NCBI RefSeq assembly: GCF_014898055.3 | Contig: NW_023601104.1 | Coordinates: 82,381,106-82,445,105 of the forward strand | Origin: Talpa occidentalis | Lineage: Eukaryota; Chordata; Mammalia; Eulipotyphla; Talpidae | DNA length: 64,000 nt | Reading direction: 5' to 3' | Shown: positions 47,025 through 57,251 of the stretch, piece after piece | How the letters are laid out: each line of letters opens with the position of its first letter | Position numbering within the stretch: the first letter of the stretch is position 1 | Program-made: the position numbers and the translations under genes | Notes under the pieces: generated by a model | What the model was told of the DNA's origin: nothing | The model's database searches: none | What the model saw: only the letters and a program-made list of their open reading frames with translations

Positions 47025-47960
47025 GTTTATAAACCACTAATTAGCCAGGAGTTTTGGTTCAAAACAGATCTGGGGACAGAGAAAAACAAATAGACTAAGG
47101 TCCAGGAAGTTGCAGAATAGACTCTTGCCTTGGTAGGATGACTTACAAAAAAGAAAACTGGTCATTGGTTATAGGATAACGTCTCTGTCCTGTCTTGAAA
47201 TGTTTTTCTTTCTGTAAGGAGAAGTCTATTAGGTTCTACTCTCCAAAATAGAACAAAGTATTGGAACTGTCAAAGATGGCAAGAAAGAATTCCAGTGCAG
47301 AGTGCTACCCTAACATGGACCTCTCTTCTATTTTATTAAGCACCAAAGCATTCTAATTTTAATCATATCTATTGTCCTTTTAGATATATTTCTGTAACAT
47401 AATGCTAAAGTTCTCTTAAGGGATCAATCCAGAGAGTGTCAGCAGAAAAAGGAAATGATGTCTCTACCAGATTAGAAGACACGCTGGTGATTTTTCTCAA
47501 TCATTGTTCAAGCAGTAATTTTTAATGTAAATTATTTTTTTGTTTATTTACTTCTTAATCTCCATTTCAAGCAGTTGGGTATTTTGAATTCATTTGGTAG
47601 TTCGGGAATATTCACCAAAGCAGTTTTTGAAGTCTCTGATTCACATTATGTTTTCCGAAATAGTAATATCCTATTGGTTCATTGTCACTTAGGGATTTCT
47701 AATAAAAGATACCAGCCTCATTTATTATTCAGAGGAAGCTCAGGTTTACTCAGGAAGGAGCTTAAGTGTCCTCCCAGTTTTACTAGTTAAAATAATATCC
47801 CTCTAGATCTCATAATTCTTTGGTGATAATGTAATACTATCATTTCTGTGATATCCCCTAAGTCGTGATTTGACTGTTTGTCAATCTGGTGCCTTCCTGT
47901 ACATAGCAATGGGATGCCTTCTCCCTACTATCTCTTTTTTCAAATTGTAAAGCTCTAAGA
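47025..47960. other. No gene recognised
   Basis: Unassigned. The frame at 47575-47790 (71 residues) has no family features. Confidence 0.5.
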
Positions 47961-47977
47961 GTCTCTTCTACAGCATA

Positions 47978-48283
47978 ATGAACAGAACGTTATTTTTATG
48001 GCTTCCAGCCAAGACTGAAAGTAGCAGCGCTAAAATGCCACAGAAGAGTGCTTGCAAGATTTCCAGAACAGTCTTGGCAACCCAACCGCCTGGGGAGCTT
48101 GGATATGAATTCGAATACCAGCTTAAATGTGTTTCCCTTAAACAAAGGAATTCTTGGAGTTCTATCAGCACAGTGATAAATAAATCTAGAGTTCCAAATT
48201 CTGTGACATATTTAAATGGCACAAAGATAATAGTCTGTTGGCCGCAGGAATTGCCAGACTGGTCTTCATGCAAAGACAAGTAA
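47978..48283 (+). other. Unassigned 101-residue open frame; possible exon fossil or chance
   Basis: An ATG-to-TAA frame that I do not recognise. It has a mixed composition with K, S, T and several Cys and Trp. GTCTCTTCTACAG (a splice-acceptor-like string) lies just before the ATG, and AATAAA lies four bases after the stop (48287-48292) without a poly(A) tract. The opposite strand is also open over nearly the same span (47968-48279, 103 residues). Two overlapping frames of this size in one place are uncommon, but open frames of about 100 residues are expected by chance here. No conserved motif is visible. Confidence 0.2.
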
Positions 48284-48354
48284 TCTAATAAAAATTACCT
48301 CACCACACTCACAACAGATAGTCCCCATCTCTGTGTCTGCTTACACCTAATTCA

Positions 48355-48620
48355 CTATTACACAACTTCTAGATTGATTTTCCTATACCATAGCTGTGGT
48401 CATTTCCCTCACCTCTTTAAAATGCTTCAATTGCTTCCCGATGTCTGCTAAATAAAATCGACATTCCAGACCTTTTGCTATCAGGCCCAAACCACTTTCT
48501 AATTACCAAATCTCGCCAAAATCTACTTCACACTTCAAATTTCACCAAGCCTAAGAGGACTCATGAGTCTCAAAATAGTTGTTACAGTAACTCTTCCTGA
48601 AATACCTGTCCTGTTCCATG
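48355..48620 (+). mobile_element. LINE2 (L2) 3' end, sense
   Basis: 'GTGGTCATTTCCCTCACCTC', 'TTTAAAATGCTTCAATTGCT', 'TCCCGATGTCTGCTAAATAA', 'GCTATCAGGCCCAAACCACT' and 'CTCTTCCTGAAATACCTGTC' match the L2 3' region (CACTCCCCTGCTTAAAACCCTTCAATGG...CCCATTGC...CTTCATGATCTGGCCCC) at old-repeat divergence. Confidence 0.78.
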
Positions 48621-48764
48621 TCAACCAAAAACCTGAGGCAATCGATTCAAAGTCTTCTTTAGAACAGAAGCTCCCAAATGTAAGACTCTTCTGAATCCAG
48701 GCCCTTTAGGTGAAAGAAAAAAGAAAAGCATGTTTATATTAGTTAGCTCAGGCTGCCATAACTT

Positions 48765-48895
48765 TGCTCTTTTCCTCTAATATTGCGTGGCTTATCTTGA
48801 GTCATTTGCTTTCCATGTAAAGCTTAGAATCAGTTTGTTGATATCCATGTGATCATTTTATTTTAAGGGAAGCCCATATATCTAGTCCTTTATGT
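48765..48895 (-). mobile_element. Short L1 ORF2 fragment, antisense
   Basis: 'ATTGCGTGGCTTATCTTGAG', 'CATTTGCTTTCCATGTAAAG', 'CTTAGAATCAGTTTGTTGAT' match the complement of a known L1 ORF2 stretch. Just before it, 'GTTAGCTCAGGCTGCCATAA' resembles the complement of a MaLR LTR end. Confidence 0.65.
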
Positions 48896-48940
48896 GAAGT
48901 ACAATTTTTCAATTCTATTAAGTAATTTTATTTTATTATT

Positions 48941-49207
48941 TTTTAAAGATTTATTTATTTATGCATACAAGAACTGAAGTACAGGCCAGAGGTGTGGGGG
49001 GTGAAAGTATTCACCAGAGACAGAGTGGGGAGCAGAACAGGCGGATTGACTGAAATACACTGCTGAGGGGAGCCGCGGGTGAGACAGGAGAGGTCTGCTG
49101 TGCCATGTGGGCAGCTCCCTGGCTGTCCAGGGATCGAACTCGTGCTGCAGTGGCTGCGGACAGCTTCATAGCACTGTGCTTAACCCCTTGCGCCACCAGG
49201 GAGGCCC
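48941..49207 (-). mobile_element. tRNA-derived SINE, type B, minus strand
   Basis: Complete copy from TTTTTTAAAGATTTATTTAT to CTTGCGCCACCAGGGAGGCC. Its B-box complement GGGATCGAACTCGTGC lies near 49131. CpGs remain. Flanking AGTAATTTTATT and ACATAATTTTAA may be a diverged TSD. The minus frame 49011-49196 is a SINE read-through. Confidence 0.93.
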
Positions 49208-49209
49208 TA

Positions 49210-49930
49210 ACATAATTTTAATAAAGTAGATGAGGGGGTTAGTGGCTTGACATTCAGCAAAGCTGTAACTAGATTTCTTACAACCCCTTCTCTGTGCGGC
49301 TCTGGGCTAGGGTTAGCCATAGTTGAACTGTATGTATAGTTTGGCAGTTAGAAGTGAAGTGCTAACTATTTTTACCCTCTGAAAGTCCTCCTCCTCCCCA
49401 AGCTGGTCTGGCACGACACCTCTGACCTGAGAGTGCATTCTGTTGGTGTGGGGCAATGTCCAGACCTCTGGCTCCTGCAGCTCACACTGAATCTTCTAAG
49501 CTTCCCTCTGTGTGGTCCAGCTGCGTGTGCTGGTCTTTGCCAGCTACCCAGGAAGGCAACCTTCATAAGCAAGGTTGGGTGGCAGGCAGACAGACATGGG
49601 TGTATGTTCTAATTTCTATACCAATTCCTTATTTTATGCAGTTCTCTCATTGAACCCTGATTAACACATGGAAACACATTTCTGAGTGACAATTTGCCTA
49701 GGAGAGGCCAAAAAATCTTCCCTTTCAAATAATGTCTTCAAATATAATCTCAGTCGGAAATAGTCTCTTCCTTTCTGAAAACTCATAGGTTTGTATAGTC
49801 TTTCTCACATTACAGTGCTTAGCATAGAAGAGATGTTTAGGTACATGTAAGAGAGTTTTGGGTACTTCTCTACCTTCTTTACTATATCTCAATTCGTTTA
49901 TGGCCTCTACACTCTTTCACTCTCTCCTCT
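49210..49930. other. No gene recognised
   Basis: Unassigned. GC-richer sequence at 49370-49600 gives overlapping frames on both strands (49372-49572 and 49456-49653). 'GAACCCTGATTAACACATGG' near 49650 resembles the 3' end of some LTRs, so part of it may be an LTR, but I cannot place the other end. Confidence 0.4.
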
Positions 49931-49951
49931 CTATTAAAAATCCTAAGTAAA

Positions 49952-50260
49952 GGGCCTCCCCGGTGGCGCAGCGGTTGAGCGCTGGGTTGCGAAGCTGCCA
50001 GCGACCTCTGCGGCGCCGGTTCGATCCCCGGCTGCTCCCCGGCCACCAGAGGAGGGTCCCACATGGCGCGCAGACCTCTCCTGCCGCCCGCTGCTCCCCT
50101 CAGAAGTGTACTTTGGTTCTTCTGTCTGCTCTGCTCCCTGCTCTGGCTCTGGTGAATTCTCTCACCCTCCTGCGCTTCTGACTGTACCCAGTGCATGTAT
50201 AAACAAAGAAACAAACAAATAAATAAATAAAAAACATGCCTCTATTAAAAAAAAAAAAAA
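49952..50260 (+). mobile_element. tRNA-derived SINE, type A, CpG-rich and probably young
   Basis: It starts GGGCCTCCCCGGTGGCGCAG. The A-box-like TGGCGCAGCGG lies at 49964-49974 and the B box GGTTCGATCCC at 50018-50028. At least 15 CpGs are left in the first 150 bp. The type A end GACTGTACCCAGTGCATGTA is followed by AAAC/AAAT units and 'AAAACATGCCTCTATT' plus an A run. The TSD AAATCCTAAGTAA lies on both sides (49938-49950 and 50260-50272). It sits at the 5' junction of an L1. Frames at 49882-50214 and 49963-50181 are read-throughs. Confidence 0.97.
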
Positions 50261-50272
50261 AATCCTAAGTAA

Positions 50273-50766
50273 GGACATATGATTTAGCAATTCCACTCCT
50301 AGGTATTTACCCAAAGGACACAGAAACAGTAATCCCAAAGAGCACCTGCACCCCTATGTTTATAGCAGCACTGTTTACAATAGCTAAGCTTTGGAAACAC
50401 CCCAAATGCCCCAAAATAGATGACTGGATCAAGAAGATGTGGTACATATACACCATGGAATATTACTCAGCATTCAAAAAAGATAAACACATGCAAATTG
50501 CAGCAACATGGATGGCTCTGGAAGGGATCATGCTCAGTGAAATAAGCCAGAAAGAAAAAGAAAAATACCGGATGGTCTCACTCATGGCAGAAATCTAGAA
50601 AACCTAAATAAGGGACCAGGAAAAAGAATATAAGAAAAAAAAAATCAAAAATCAACAAACAACTATGAACCAGAGACACACTTTGAGGAGGGCAGGGAAA
50701 GGAGGGATTGGGGTTAAAATCAGGGGGTTGCCATTGTATGGGGAATATAAAAATTTAAAAAAAATT
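50273..50766 (+). mobile_element. 5'-truncated L1, sense, with TSD
   Basis: It contains the C-terminal end of ORF2 ('AGCAATTCCACTCCTAGGTA', 'TTATAGCAGCACTGTTTACA', 'GAATATTACTCAGCATTCAA', 'GCAACATGGATGGCTCTGGA', 'AGTGAAATAAGCCAGAAAGA') in a frame still open from 50356 to 50598. A G-rich 3' UTR ('GGAGGGCAGGGAAAGGAGGG') and an A-rich end follow. The target motif AAAAATCCTAAG is present at 49936-49947 and 50767-50778. This is a relatively recent L1 family; only the last part of ORF2 is present, so no working protein is encoded. Confidence 0.93.
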
Positions 50767-50856
50767 AAAAATCCTAAGGAAACAGTTACTATTTATTTAG
50801 TGCAACAACGTTCAATGATGTCTTACTAATGACAATTACAAGTTGTCATTAATTTC

Positions 50857-51117
50857 TTTTAAAAGATTTTATTTATACAAGAACTGGGGTACAGGCCAGA
50901 TGTGAGGGAGCATGAGAAGATTCACCAGAGACAGCACGGGGACCAGAACAGGCAGACTGACTGAAATACACTGTTGAGGGTAGCAGTAGACGAGACAGGA
51001 GAGGTCTGCTGCATCATGTGGGTTGCTCCACAGCTGACGGGGATCAAACTGGCACTGCAGAGGCTGCAGACAGCTTTACACTGCTGCATTCAACTGCCTG
51101 CGCCACTGGGGAGGCCC
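50857..51117 (-). mobile_element. tRNA-derived SINE, minus strand
   Basis: From TTTTAAAAGATTTTATTTAT to CTGCGCCACTGGGGAGGCCC. The B-box complement is decayed (GGGGATCAAACTGGC). The tail lacks the GCATA motif. Flanks TCATTAATTTCTTTTAAA and CCGTTAATTTTTAAA suggest a TSD. Confidence 0.92.
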
Positions 51118-51175
51118 ACCGTTAATTTTTAAAGCAATCTTGAAGATTAGATATCGTAGTTATTTTTATGATTTT

Positions 51176-51634
51176 TTCTTTTTTATTATTTTTTAATTTC
51201 ATATATTTTTACATCATTTTTCATTTTTGCACAATGTGTGCATTTTCATCTTGTTATAGTCCCCATACAATTTCCACCCCCCTCCTTATTTTGATCTTAC
51301 TCCCTCCTCCTCCCCCTGCCCCCCATAGTGTGTCTCTGGTTTATAGTTGCTTGTTGATTTTGATTGTTACTTTATTATAATTTGTCTTTTTCCTGGGAAT
51401 GGCACATATTAAAAGAAACTAGTAACAACAAATGTTGGCGAGGGTGTGGAGAAAAAGGAACTCTCCTGCACTGCTGGTGGGAGTGCAAACTGGTCCAACC
51501 ACTGTGGAGAGCTGTGTGGAGATTCCTCAACCTGCTAAAGATGGAAATTCCATATGATCCAGCAATTCCACTCCTAGGTATTTACCCAAAGGACACAGAA
51601 ACATTAATTCATAAGGGCACCTGCACACCTAGGT
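51176..51634 (-). mobile_element. 5'-inverted L1 insertion, minus strand, with 16-bp TSD
   Basis: The left part (about 51176-51402) is the complement of the same L1 3' UTR seen at 50600-50766, beginning with a T-rich tail complement and ending CTTTTTCCTGG. The right part (about 51403-51634) is ORF2 sequence in the opposite sense ('GGCACATATTAAAAGAAACT', 'AATGTTGGCGAGGGTGTGGA', 'GAACTCTCCTGCACTGCTGG', 'AGCAATTCCACTCCTAGGTA'). The TSD TTATTTTTATGATTTT is exact at 51160-51175 and 51635-51650. This is the signature of twin priming. The plus frame 51364-51696 is ORF2 debris. Confidence 0.92.
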
Positions 51635-51836
51635 TTATTTTTATGATTTTGTCTACAGGGAACAAAATGTCTGACCAAAACTGGTTTAAGAAATAACAAT
51701 ACTTGTTTCTCTTATATGATCAGAAGAGCAGAGTTTGGGATGTGGGAGAAGCATGTCACCTTCCCAGCTGGCCTGCTTATTTACCCTTGGCTCTCTCCTC
51801 TGTCTGTTGGCATCATCCTCAGACAAGATGGAAGAT

Positions 51837-52080
51837 GGGGTCTCCCTGGTGGTGCAGGGGTTAAAGTCACAAGTGCTATGAAGCTATCACCAACCACTGC
51901 AGCCCAGGTTTGATCCCCAGCCAGGGAGTTGACCCATAAGGTGCAGCAGACCTCTCCTGTCTCCCCCGCTGCCTCCCTCAGCAGTGTCTCTTAGTAGATT
52001 CACCTGTTCAGCCCTCCCACTCTGTCCCTGGTGAATCCTCTCATCCCCCGCACCTCTGATCTACACCCCAGTTCTTGAAA
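51837..52080 (+). mobile_element. tRNA-derived SINE, type B, shortened tail
   Basis: It starts GGGGTCTCCCTGGTGGTGCA, with the AGGGGTTAAAG head, B box decayed to AGGTTTGATCCCC, and the end CACCCCAGTTCTTGAAAAAT. The normal TATGCATAAATAAAT is lost. Flanks GATGGAAGATGG and GAGAAGGAAGATGG are consistent with a TSD. Confidence 0.92.
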
Positions 52081-52089
52081 AATAAAAGA

Positions 52090-52625
52090 GAGAAGGAAGA
52101 TGGTCACAGCTATTTTGTGAATTTCCCATTACCTCCAAGGTGACCTTCTGGAGCAGAATCCAAGCCATGTTCATGCTGGTTCCTGCACATCTGACCCGCA
52201 TCGTGTCCACAGGAAGCACGCAAGTTCCCTCTGACCAAAAAACTTTGCATGTTGCCATCAAGCACCGAGGGGACTTCTTTTCTTTATTTGATTGTCAAAC
52301 ATTAGGCTTTGCATCCACAGCTGTAGAGGACACCCATCATGTTCTTTGCACAGTGGCTTTGTAGCTTTTTTGTATTAGAGCTGAGTTGGGACTGACATTC
52401 TCACCACTGGGACACAAAGTGGGGGTGATGCCCACAGTTCATCCTGCTCCAGATAATTCTCCTTTTATTCTCCTGCTGCTTTCTCAGTCTCATCAGGTTA
52501 AAGGATCTTTCCCATGATTATTGCAATATTAAATAACAGACTCAGGGCTTGAGCATGTGTGTTTGATTTCAAAGATAATAGTTTTCATTAGACATTTGGT
52601 TAAACTTTTAAACTGTATGTTTCAA
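52090..52625. other. No gene recognised
   Basis: Less AT-rich than the surroundings. A plus frame at 52140-52364 (74 residues) and an overlapping minus frame (52061-52261) show no family that I know. Confidence 0.45.
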
Positions 52626-52637
52626 AAAAAATTGTAT

Positions 52638-52920
52638 GGGCCTTCCTGGTGGTACAGGGGTTAAGTTTCACGCTATCAAGCAATCGCCAGCCACTGAGGC
52701 ATGAATGTTTGATCCCTGGCCAGAGAGCAATCCACATGGCGCAACAGACCTCTCTTGTCTCTCCCTCTGCTCCCCTCAGCAGTGTATTTCAGTCAGTCTG
52801 CCTGTTCCATTCCCCACGCTGTCTCTGGTGAATCCTGTCACACCCTGCTCCTCTGGCCTAGACCCCAATTCTTGTATGCATAAATAAATAAAAATAAATC
52901 TAAAAAAAAAAAACAAACAA
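52638..52920 (+). mobile_element. tRNA-derived SINE, type B, hosting a second SINE in its tail
   Basis: It starts TGGGCCTTCCTGGTGGTACA, with the GGGGTTAAG head, a decayed B box (ATGTTTGATCCC), and the end CCCAATTCTTGTATGCATAA. Its upstream flank AAAAAAAATTGTA is matched by AAAAATAATTGTA only after the following SINE (near 53187-53200). Confidence 0.93.
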
Positions 52921-52925
52921 AAATA

Positions 52926-53185
52926 GGGCCTCCCTGGTGGCACAGGCAGTTGAGCACAGCACTGTGAAGCTGTCTGCAGCCTTTGCAATGCAAGCTCGAT
53001 CCCAGCCAGCAGCAGAGATACCCACATGGCAGGGCAGACCTCTCCTGTCTCGCCTGCTGCTTCCCTCAGCAGTGTTTTTCAGTCAATCTGCCTGTTCTGT
53101 TTCCCATTCTGTCTCTGGTGAATCCTCTCACCCTCTCGCACATCTGGCCATCTTAAAAAAAAATTATTACTTTAAAAAAAAAAAC
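52926..53185 (+). mobile_element. tRNA-derived SINE, type C, in the tail of the preceding SINE
   Basis: It starts GGGCCTCCCTGGTGGCACAG. Its B-box region has decayed (CAAGCTCGATCCC). It ends CTCTCGCACATCTGGCCATC followed by A runs; the TGTACCCC...AAATAAAT end is missing. The flanking string ACAAAAATA lies on both sides (about 52917-52925 and 53183-53191). Frames at 52776-53027 and 52937-53263 are read-throughs. Confidence 0.92.
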
Positions 53186-53439
53186 AAAAATAATTGTAAA
53201 ACTTTCTGTAGTATACATTTAGATAATACATCAATTTTCAAAACTTATTTGTATAATATTTGACAGCTACTCTGTGAATTAGGCAAGCAAGGAAATTAGC
53301 TCTTCCATTCATTAGCGTCAAGTGACAAATGATTGAGGTACACACCCACTAATCACCTTGTTCATGTGCCCAGTCAAGCCTCCTGGTTAGTGGGTCTGTG
53401 GTTCCCTAGAAGAGGAATCAGGTAGAGGATGGAGGAGGC

Positions 53440-53625
53440 TACTGCATCAGGCAATGGCAGTTAAATCTGGGCTTTGTGACTTATGTCTTATTTGCCCTCT
53501 TTGTATCTCAACTTGTCTACATATTGGGATGGCCTGCATGTTTCCAGTTGGGAATTATAAAGAATGAGAACTTTCTGGCTCACTGAGCACAGAGCTTGGC
53601 ATGTAGCAGGTGCTGAGAGTAGTTT
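53440..53625 (+). mobile_element. MIR SINE, sense
   Basis: 'TTAAATCTGGGCTTTGTGAC', 'GCCCTCTTTGTATCTCAACT', 'GGGAATTATAAAGAATGAGA' and 'AGAGCTTGGCATGTAGCAGG' followed by TGCTGAGAGTAG match the MIR core and 3' part. Confidence 0.8.
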
Positions 53626-53629
53626 AACT

Positions 53630-55010
53630 CCTTATTTCTAACTTTGGTGTTTATGATACAGGTAAATAAAAATTTCAAGATAAGGGATATATAGAGAGTG
53701 TGTGCAGTAGGTACACTTATTTACTGAAGTCCATCTTTTCAACTATTTGTACAATTGGCTAAAAACCTAGATTCAATTTTTCTGCTGTTTTATTGCCTAT
53801 GTTTGAGGCAGATACAGGTTTGAAGCTTTAATGTTAGACTCTCTGTTATCACTATGTCTTAATTGATGAATTTAATCTATCAGAAAGGAGAAAAATATTT
53901 CTTCTTCTACAATGGTTTATGTTTGGAATGGGACTCTGAGTAGTGATTACAAGGACCTAGAAATCTATGACTCTAAGAGTTTTCAACATAGTGTGTTTTC
54001 CTTCATAATGGAGTTATCTAATATAGTACACTCCTTTTGTCATTTGTAAGCCCATTATTCTGCAAAATGTCTAGCACTTTTATGCATCTTTTTCTGTTGT
54101 TACACATTGAGAACACTTTTTGGGCAGTAATTATACAATTTGCATTTTCAAAAAGTAAATTGCAATCAAGACAAAATTATCACACAAATTGCTGTGTGTA
54201 ATATGGTATCTGCAGAACAGAACTCTTACTTCTCTGATGTGCATGCTGAGTCTACCTTAGAAAAACAACGAGGAAAGGAAAGGAAGGAAAGAAGTTGCCA
54301 AAGAGATTAAGCAGTTTCCCTCTTAGACATTTTTTGGTCTAAAATTTGAGGAGAGAAAGCATTTTTCCACATTATGATGGGGGGAGATTTCTTGCTCAAT
54401 TTCAGTTTTATATAGTCTGTTCCTCCTAACTTTTTTCTGGTTTTATGTTCTGTTTGAAAGTATTTGTGTGATTCACTGTTTCAGAGAGATGGTAACATTA
54501 CATATTTAATTCTGGATATCTTTAGGGATATCTGGAGGGAAAAGAGAAAAAAAATTGCTTCTGAACCAGAAATGTGCATCCTCAAAGGGGTTAACAGTCT
54601 CTACTGACAGTTAAATGAAAACAAACCACCAGAACCAAAACAAAATAAAATAATGATTCAGATCTCTCAATAAAATGAACAAACATGTAGAACAACAAAG
54701 AAGTTGAAGAAGTTTCCCCTCTGCTTGTGTTTATGTGCAGAATTTGGCATTTTCTTCATGATGAAATTGTCTCATAGTCTACTTTGCTGGTATAAGACAG
54801 AGTCTGTTTATCTCCATAAATGGTTTCTCTTGTGACTGAGTTTTTAGACCAAACTGAATGACAAAGTTAACATAACAGAGTTAATGTTCCTGTCATTTAA
54901 AAAAGTTAAAGTATCAGTGACTTTTTCATCCTTTGTTTTTGCTTAAAGAAATAAAGATTTTTTTTTAATTTAAAATGGATATATATATATGCATGTTGAT
55001 CAGTGGTTTT
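53630..55010. other. No gene recognised
   Basis: Unassigned AT-rich DNA with a short (TA)n near 54980-54990 just before the next SINE. Confidence 0.5.
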
Positions 55011-55014
55011 ATAT

Positions 55015-55281
55015 CCTTTTTTTAAAAAGATGTATTTGTTTATTTATTTATTTGTAGAAAAACTGCGTGTAGGCCAGAGGTGCAGGGGGGTGAGAAGATT
55101 CATCCAAGAGAGAGTGGGGAACCGAAGAGGCAGATCTACTGAAATACACTGTTGAGGGGAGCAGTGGACTAGAGAGGAGACATATGTTAAGCCAAATGTG
55201 GGTTAGTTCCCTGGCCAGGGATCAAACTCAGGCCTTCTTGGTGATAGCAATGACTTAACCCCTAGGTTATCAGTGAGGCCC
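55015..55281 (-). mobile_element. tRNA-derived SINE, minus strand, older
   Basis: From CTTTTTTTAAAAAGATGTAT to CCTAGGTTATCAGTGAGGCC. Diverged throughout (GAGAAGATTCATCCAAGAGA, CACTGTTGAGGGGAGCAGTG). Flanks CAGTGGTTTTATATCC and CAGTTTTATATGCC are a likely TSD. Confidence 0.9.
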
Positions 55282-55624
55282 AGTTTTATATGCCATTTTA
55301 AAATAAAGAAACCATGAGTATCATATTGCTATGTGAAACTGAACTCTAAATTAACTTTAAAAGGAATAACATGTACATGAGAGGAACTATCCAAATGGTC
55401 ATCTACCTTTTAAGAGTCAGTTGTACCACATTATGAACAGGACTTCTTATGAGCATGTAAGATTATTATTTGTAACCCATGTTGGAAGATAATGTTCTGA
55501 GTAAAGTTTTACTTTGAACATTTTGCTCATTAAAATCAACTTTGAATGTTGTGACCTAAGCTAGAAATGGAGGGATAAATCTGCAAGAGATTGAATTTGA
55601 TTGAAACAATGTTCCATGAATTCT

Positions 55625-55897
55625 TTTTTAAAAAAGATTTATTATTTTATATGTACAAGAGCTGGGCTATAGGCAAGAGGTGTGGGGTGGCAGGGGTGGG
55701 GGGACATGATTCACCAGAGACAGAGTGAGGAGCAGAACAGGCAGACTGACTGAGATACACTGCTGAGGGGAGCAGCAGGCAAGTCAGGAGAGGTCCTCCA
55801 CACTATGTGGGTCACCTCCCTGGGTGGCTGGGACTTGAATTCGTGCTGCAGTGGCTGGTGATAGCTGTCTTTAACCCCTGTGCCACCAGGGAGGCCC
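55625..55897 (-). mobile_element. tRNA-derived SINE, minus strand
   Basis: From TTTTTTAAAAAAGATTTATT to CTGTGCCACCAGGGAGGCCC. It has an expanded G-rich stretch (GGGGTGGCAGGGGTGGGGGG). The TSD TGTTCCATGAATT (before) corresponds to TGTCCTATGAATT (after). Confidence 0.93.
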
Positions 55898-55911
55898 TGT
55901 CCTATGAATTA

Positions 55912-57230
55912 TGAACACTGTGTCTTCTTTATACTTGTAGTTGAGATTATAATCAGAATTTTTCTTCCACGTGTCTTCACGATCTTCATTTTTCATTCTC
56001 TCTAGGAGTTAATGGTGAAAAGACACAAAAGAAAAGAAGCAAGTATTGGAAAAGTTTCAAGTGAATTCTAATATGCAGCTTGATGCTTATTTAATCCTGA
56101 AAAAAGAAAACTGCCCTGTAGGGGCATAAGTGTGAAGAAACACCATTCCATTGCCGGCAATGATTTTTTCATGCATGTGTATGAGTTTCCCTGAATCGAC
56201 TGAAATGTAATACCTACAAGGTTAATTAGATGTGCTGAAAATGTAAACGTTCAGCACTCTCAAAATGTCTAGTTAATTCAGGTCTCTGTGCTATATTTTG
56301 AACCACATTGTTTTCCAAGGTGTGGAGTTCATTTATGAATAGCATCCCCTGAACCTTTTCAATATAATAAAATGGTACTTGAGATGCATGGTCAGTCAAC
56401 AACTAACATGAAATCTTAAGCCTCTAGTTTTGAAAAGAACAATGTGGATTAATGAGGGCTGATTTTTTTTTCTTTTTTTTTTGTAGTGCTAATACAATTA
56501 CATGTCAAAAGAGACAAAGAAGAGAATTACTGGGGGTATTCTGGTCAAAAACTATGTTGATTCATCATGAAAATTGAAACTACTCTAGAGAATGGATGCA
56601 TTCTGACTTATTTGTGCTCTTAGTGAGGCGAATGAAATCACGAAGAAGCATGGGCCATAAAGCAAGATCAATATGGACACTCAGTTAGAGGAAAACATTT
56701 TATTTTTGTGTCAATTGAAATGGAAAATGAATTATTTCCATAAGGGATGATGAAAAATTACTGCTTATGAATTTTGATTTTGCTAGTTCCTCATTAATAT
56801 GTGTTTAGCTTGCTTATTTTGAAAAAGATAGGATATTATTTGAGAATGATATATTTGAGAATGATACTGCAAAATATATGTTCTTTTAATTTCTCTATTT
56901 CATCAATATTTATGTGCTTGGATACTCTTATCTGGTCCCAGAAATTAGTGCAATGTCTACTCCAGAATTTGTAAGTAAGGATGAAGGATTGTCTGTTTCC
57001 TGACATTTCATAGAGCAATGACAAAAGAGGAAGATTGGCAAGAGCTACTTGTCTACAATAATATGAACTGAAATAGGTGTCTAATGACCAGGCAGCTCTC
57101 CCTGTGGGAAATAGTTGTCCATGAAATAACTCCAAGCGACAACTGAAGGGAATGTTTCCTAAAAATATTAGTTACTAGATTATCTTAAAAATTATCTTGT
57201 GAAACATTATTTTGAACTGCATAAAATCAT
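55912..57230. other. No gene recognised
   Basis: Unassigned. The minus frame 56836-57135 (99 residues) has no recognised motif. Confidence 0.5.
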
Positions 57231-57251
57231 ATATTTTAATCACACTTTGTG

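Noticed and set aside
50356..50598. Open frame of 80 residues resembling reverse-transcriptase C-terminal protein
   Set aside because: It is the end of L1 ORF2 in a 5'-truncated insertion. There is no start region, no catalytic domain and no promoter.
51364..51696. 110-residue plus frame
   Set aside because: It is the inverted ORF2 segment of a twin-primed L1 joined to antisense 3' UTR, so its N-terminal part is not coding sequence.
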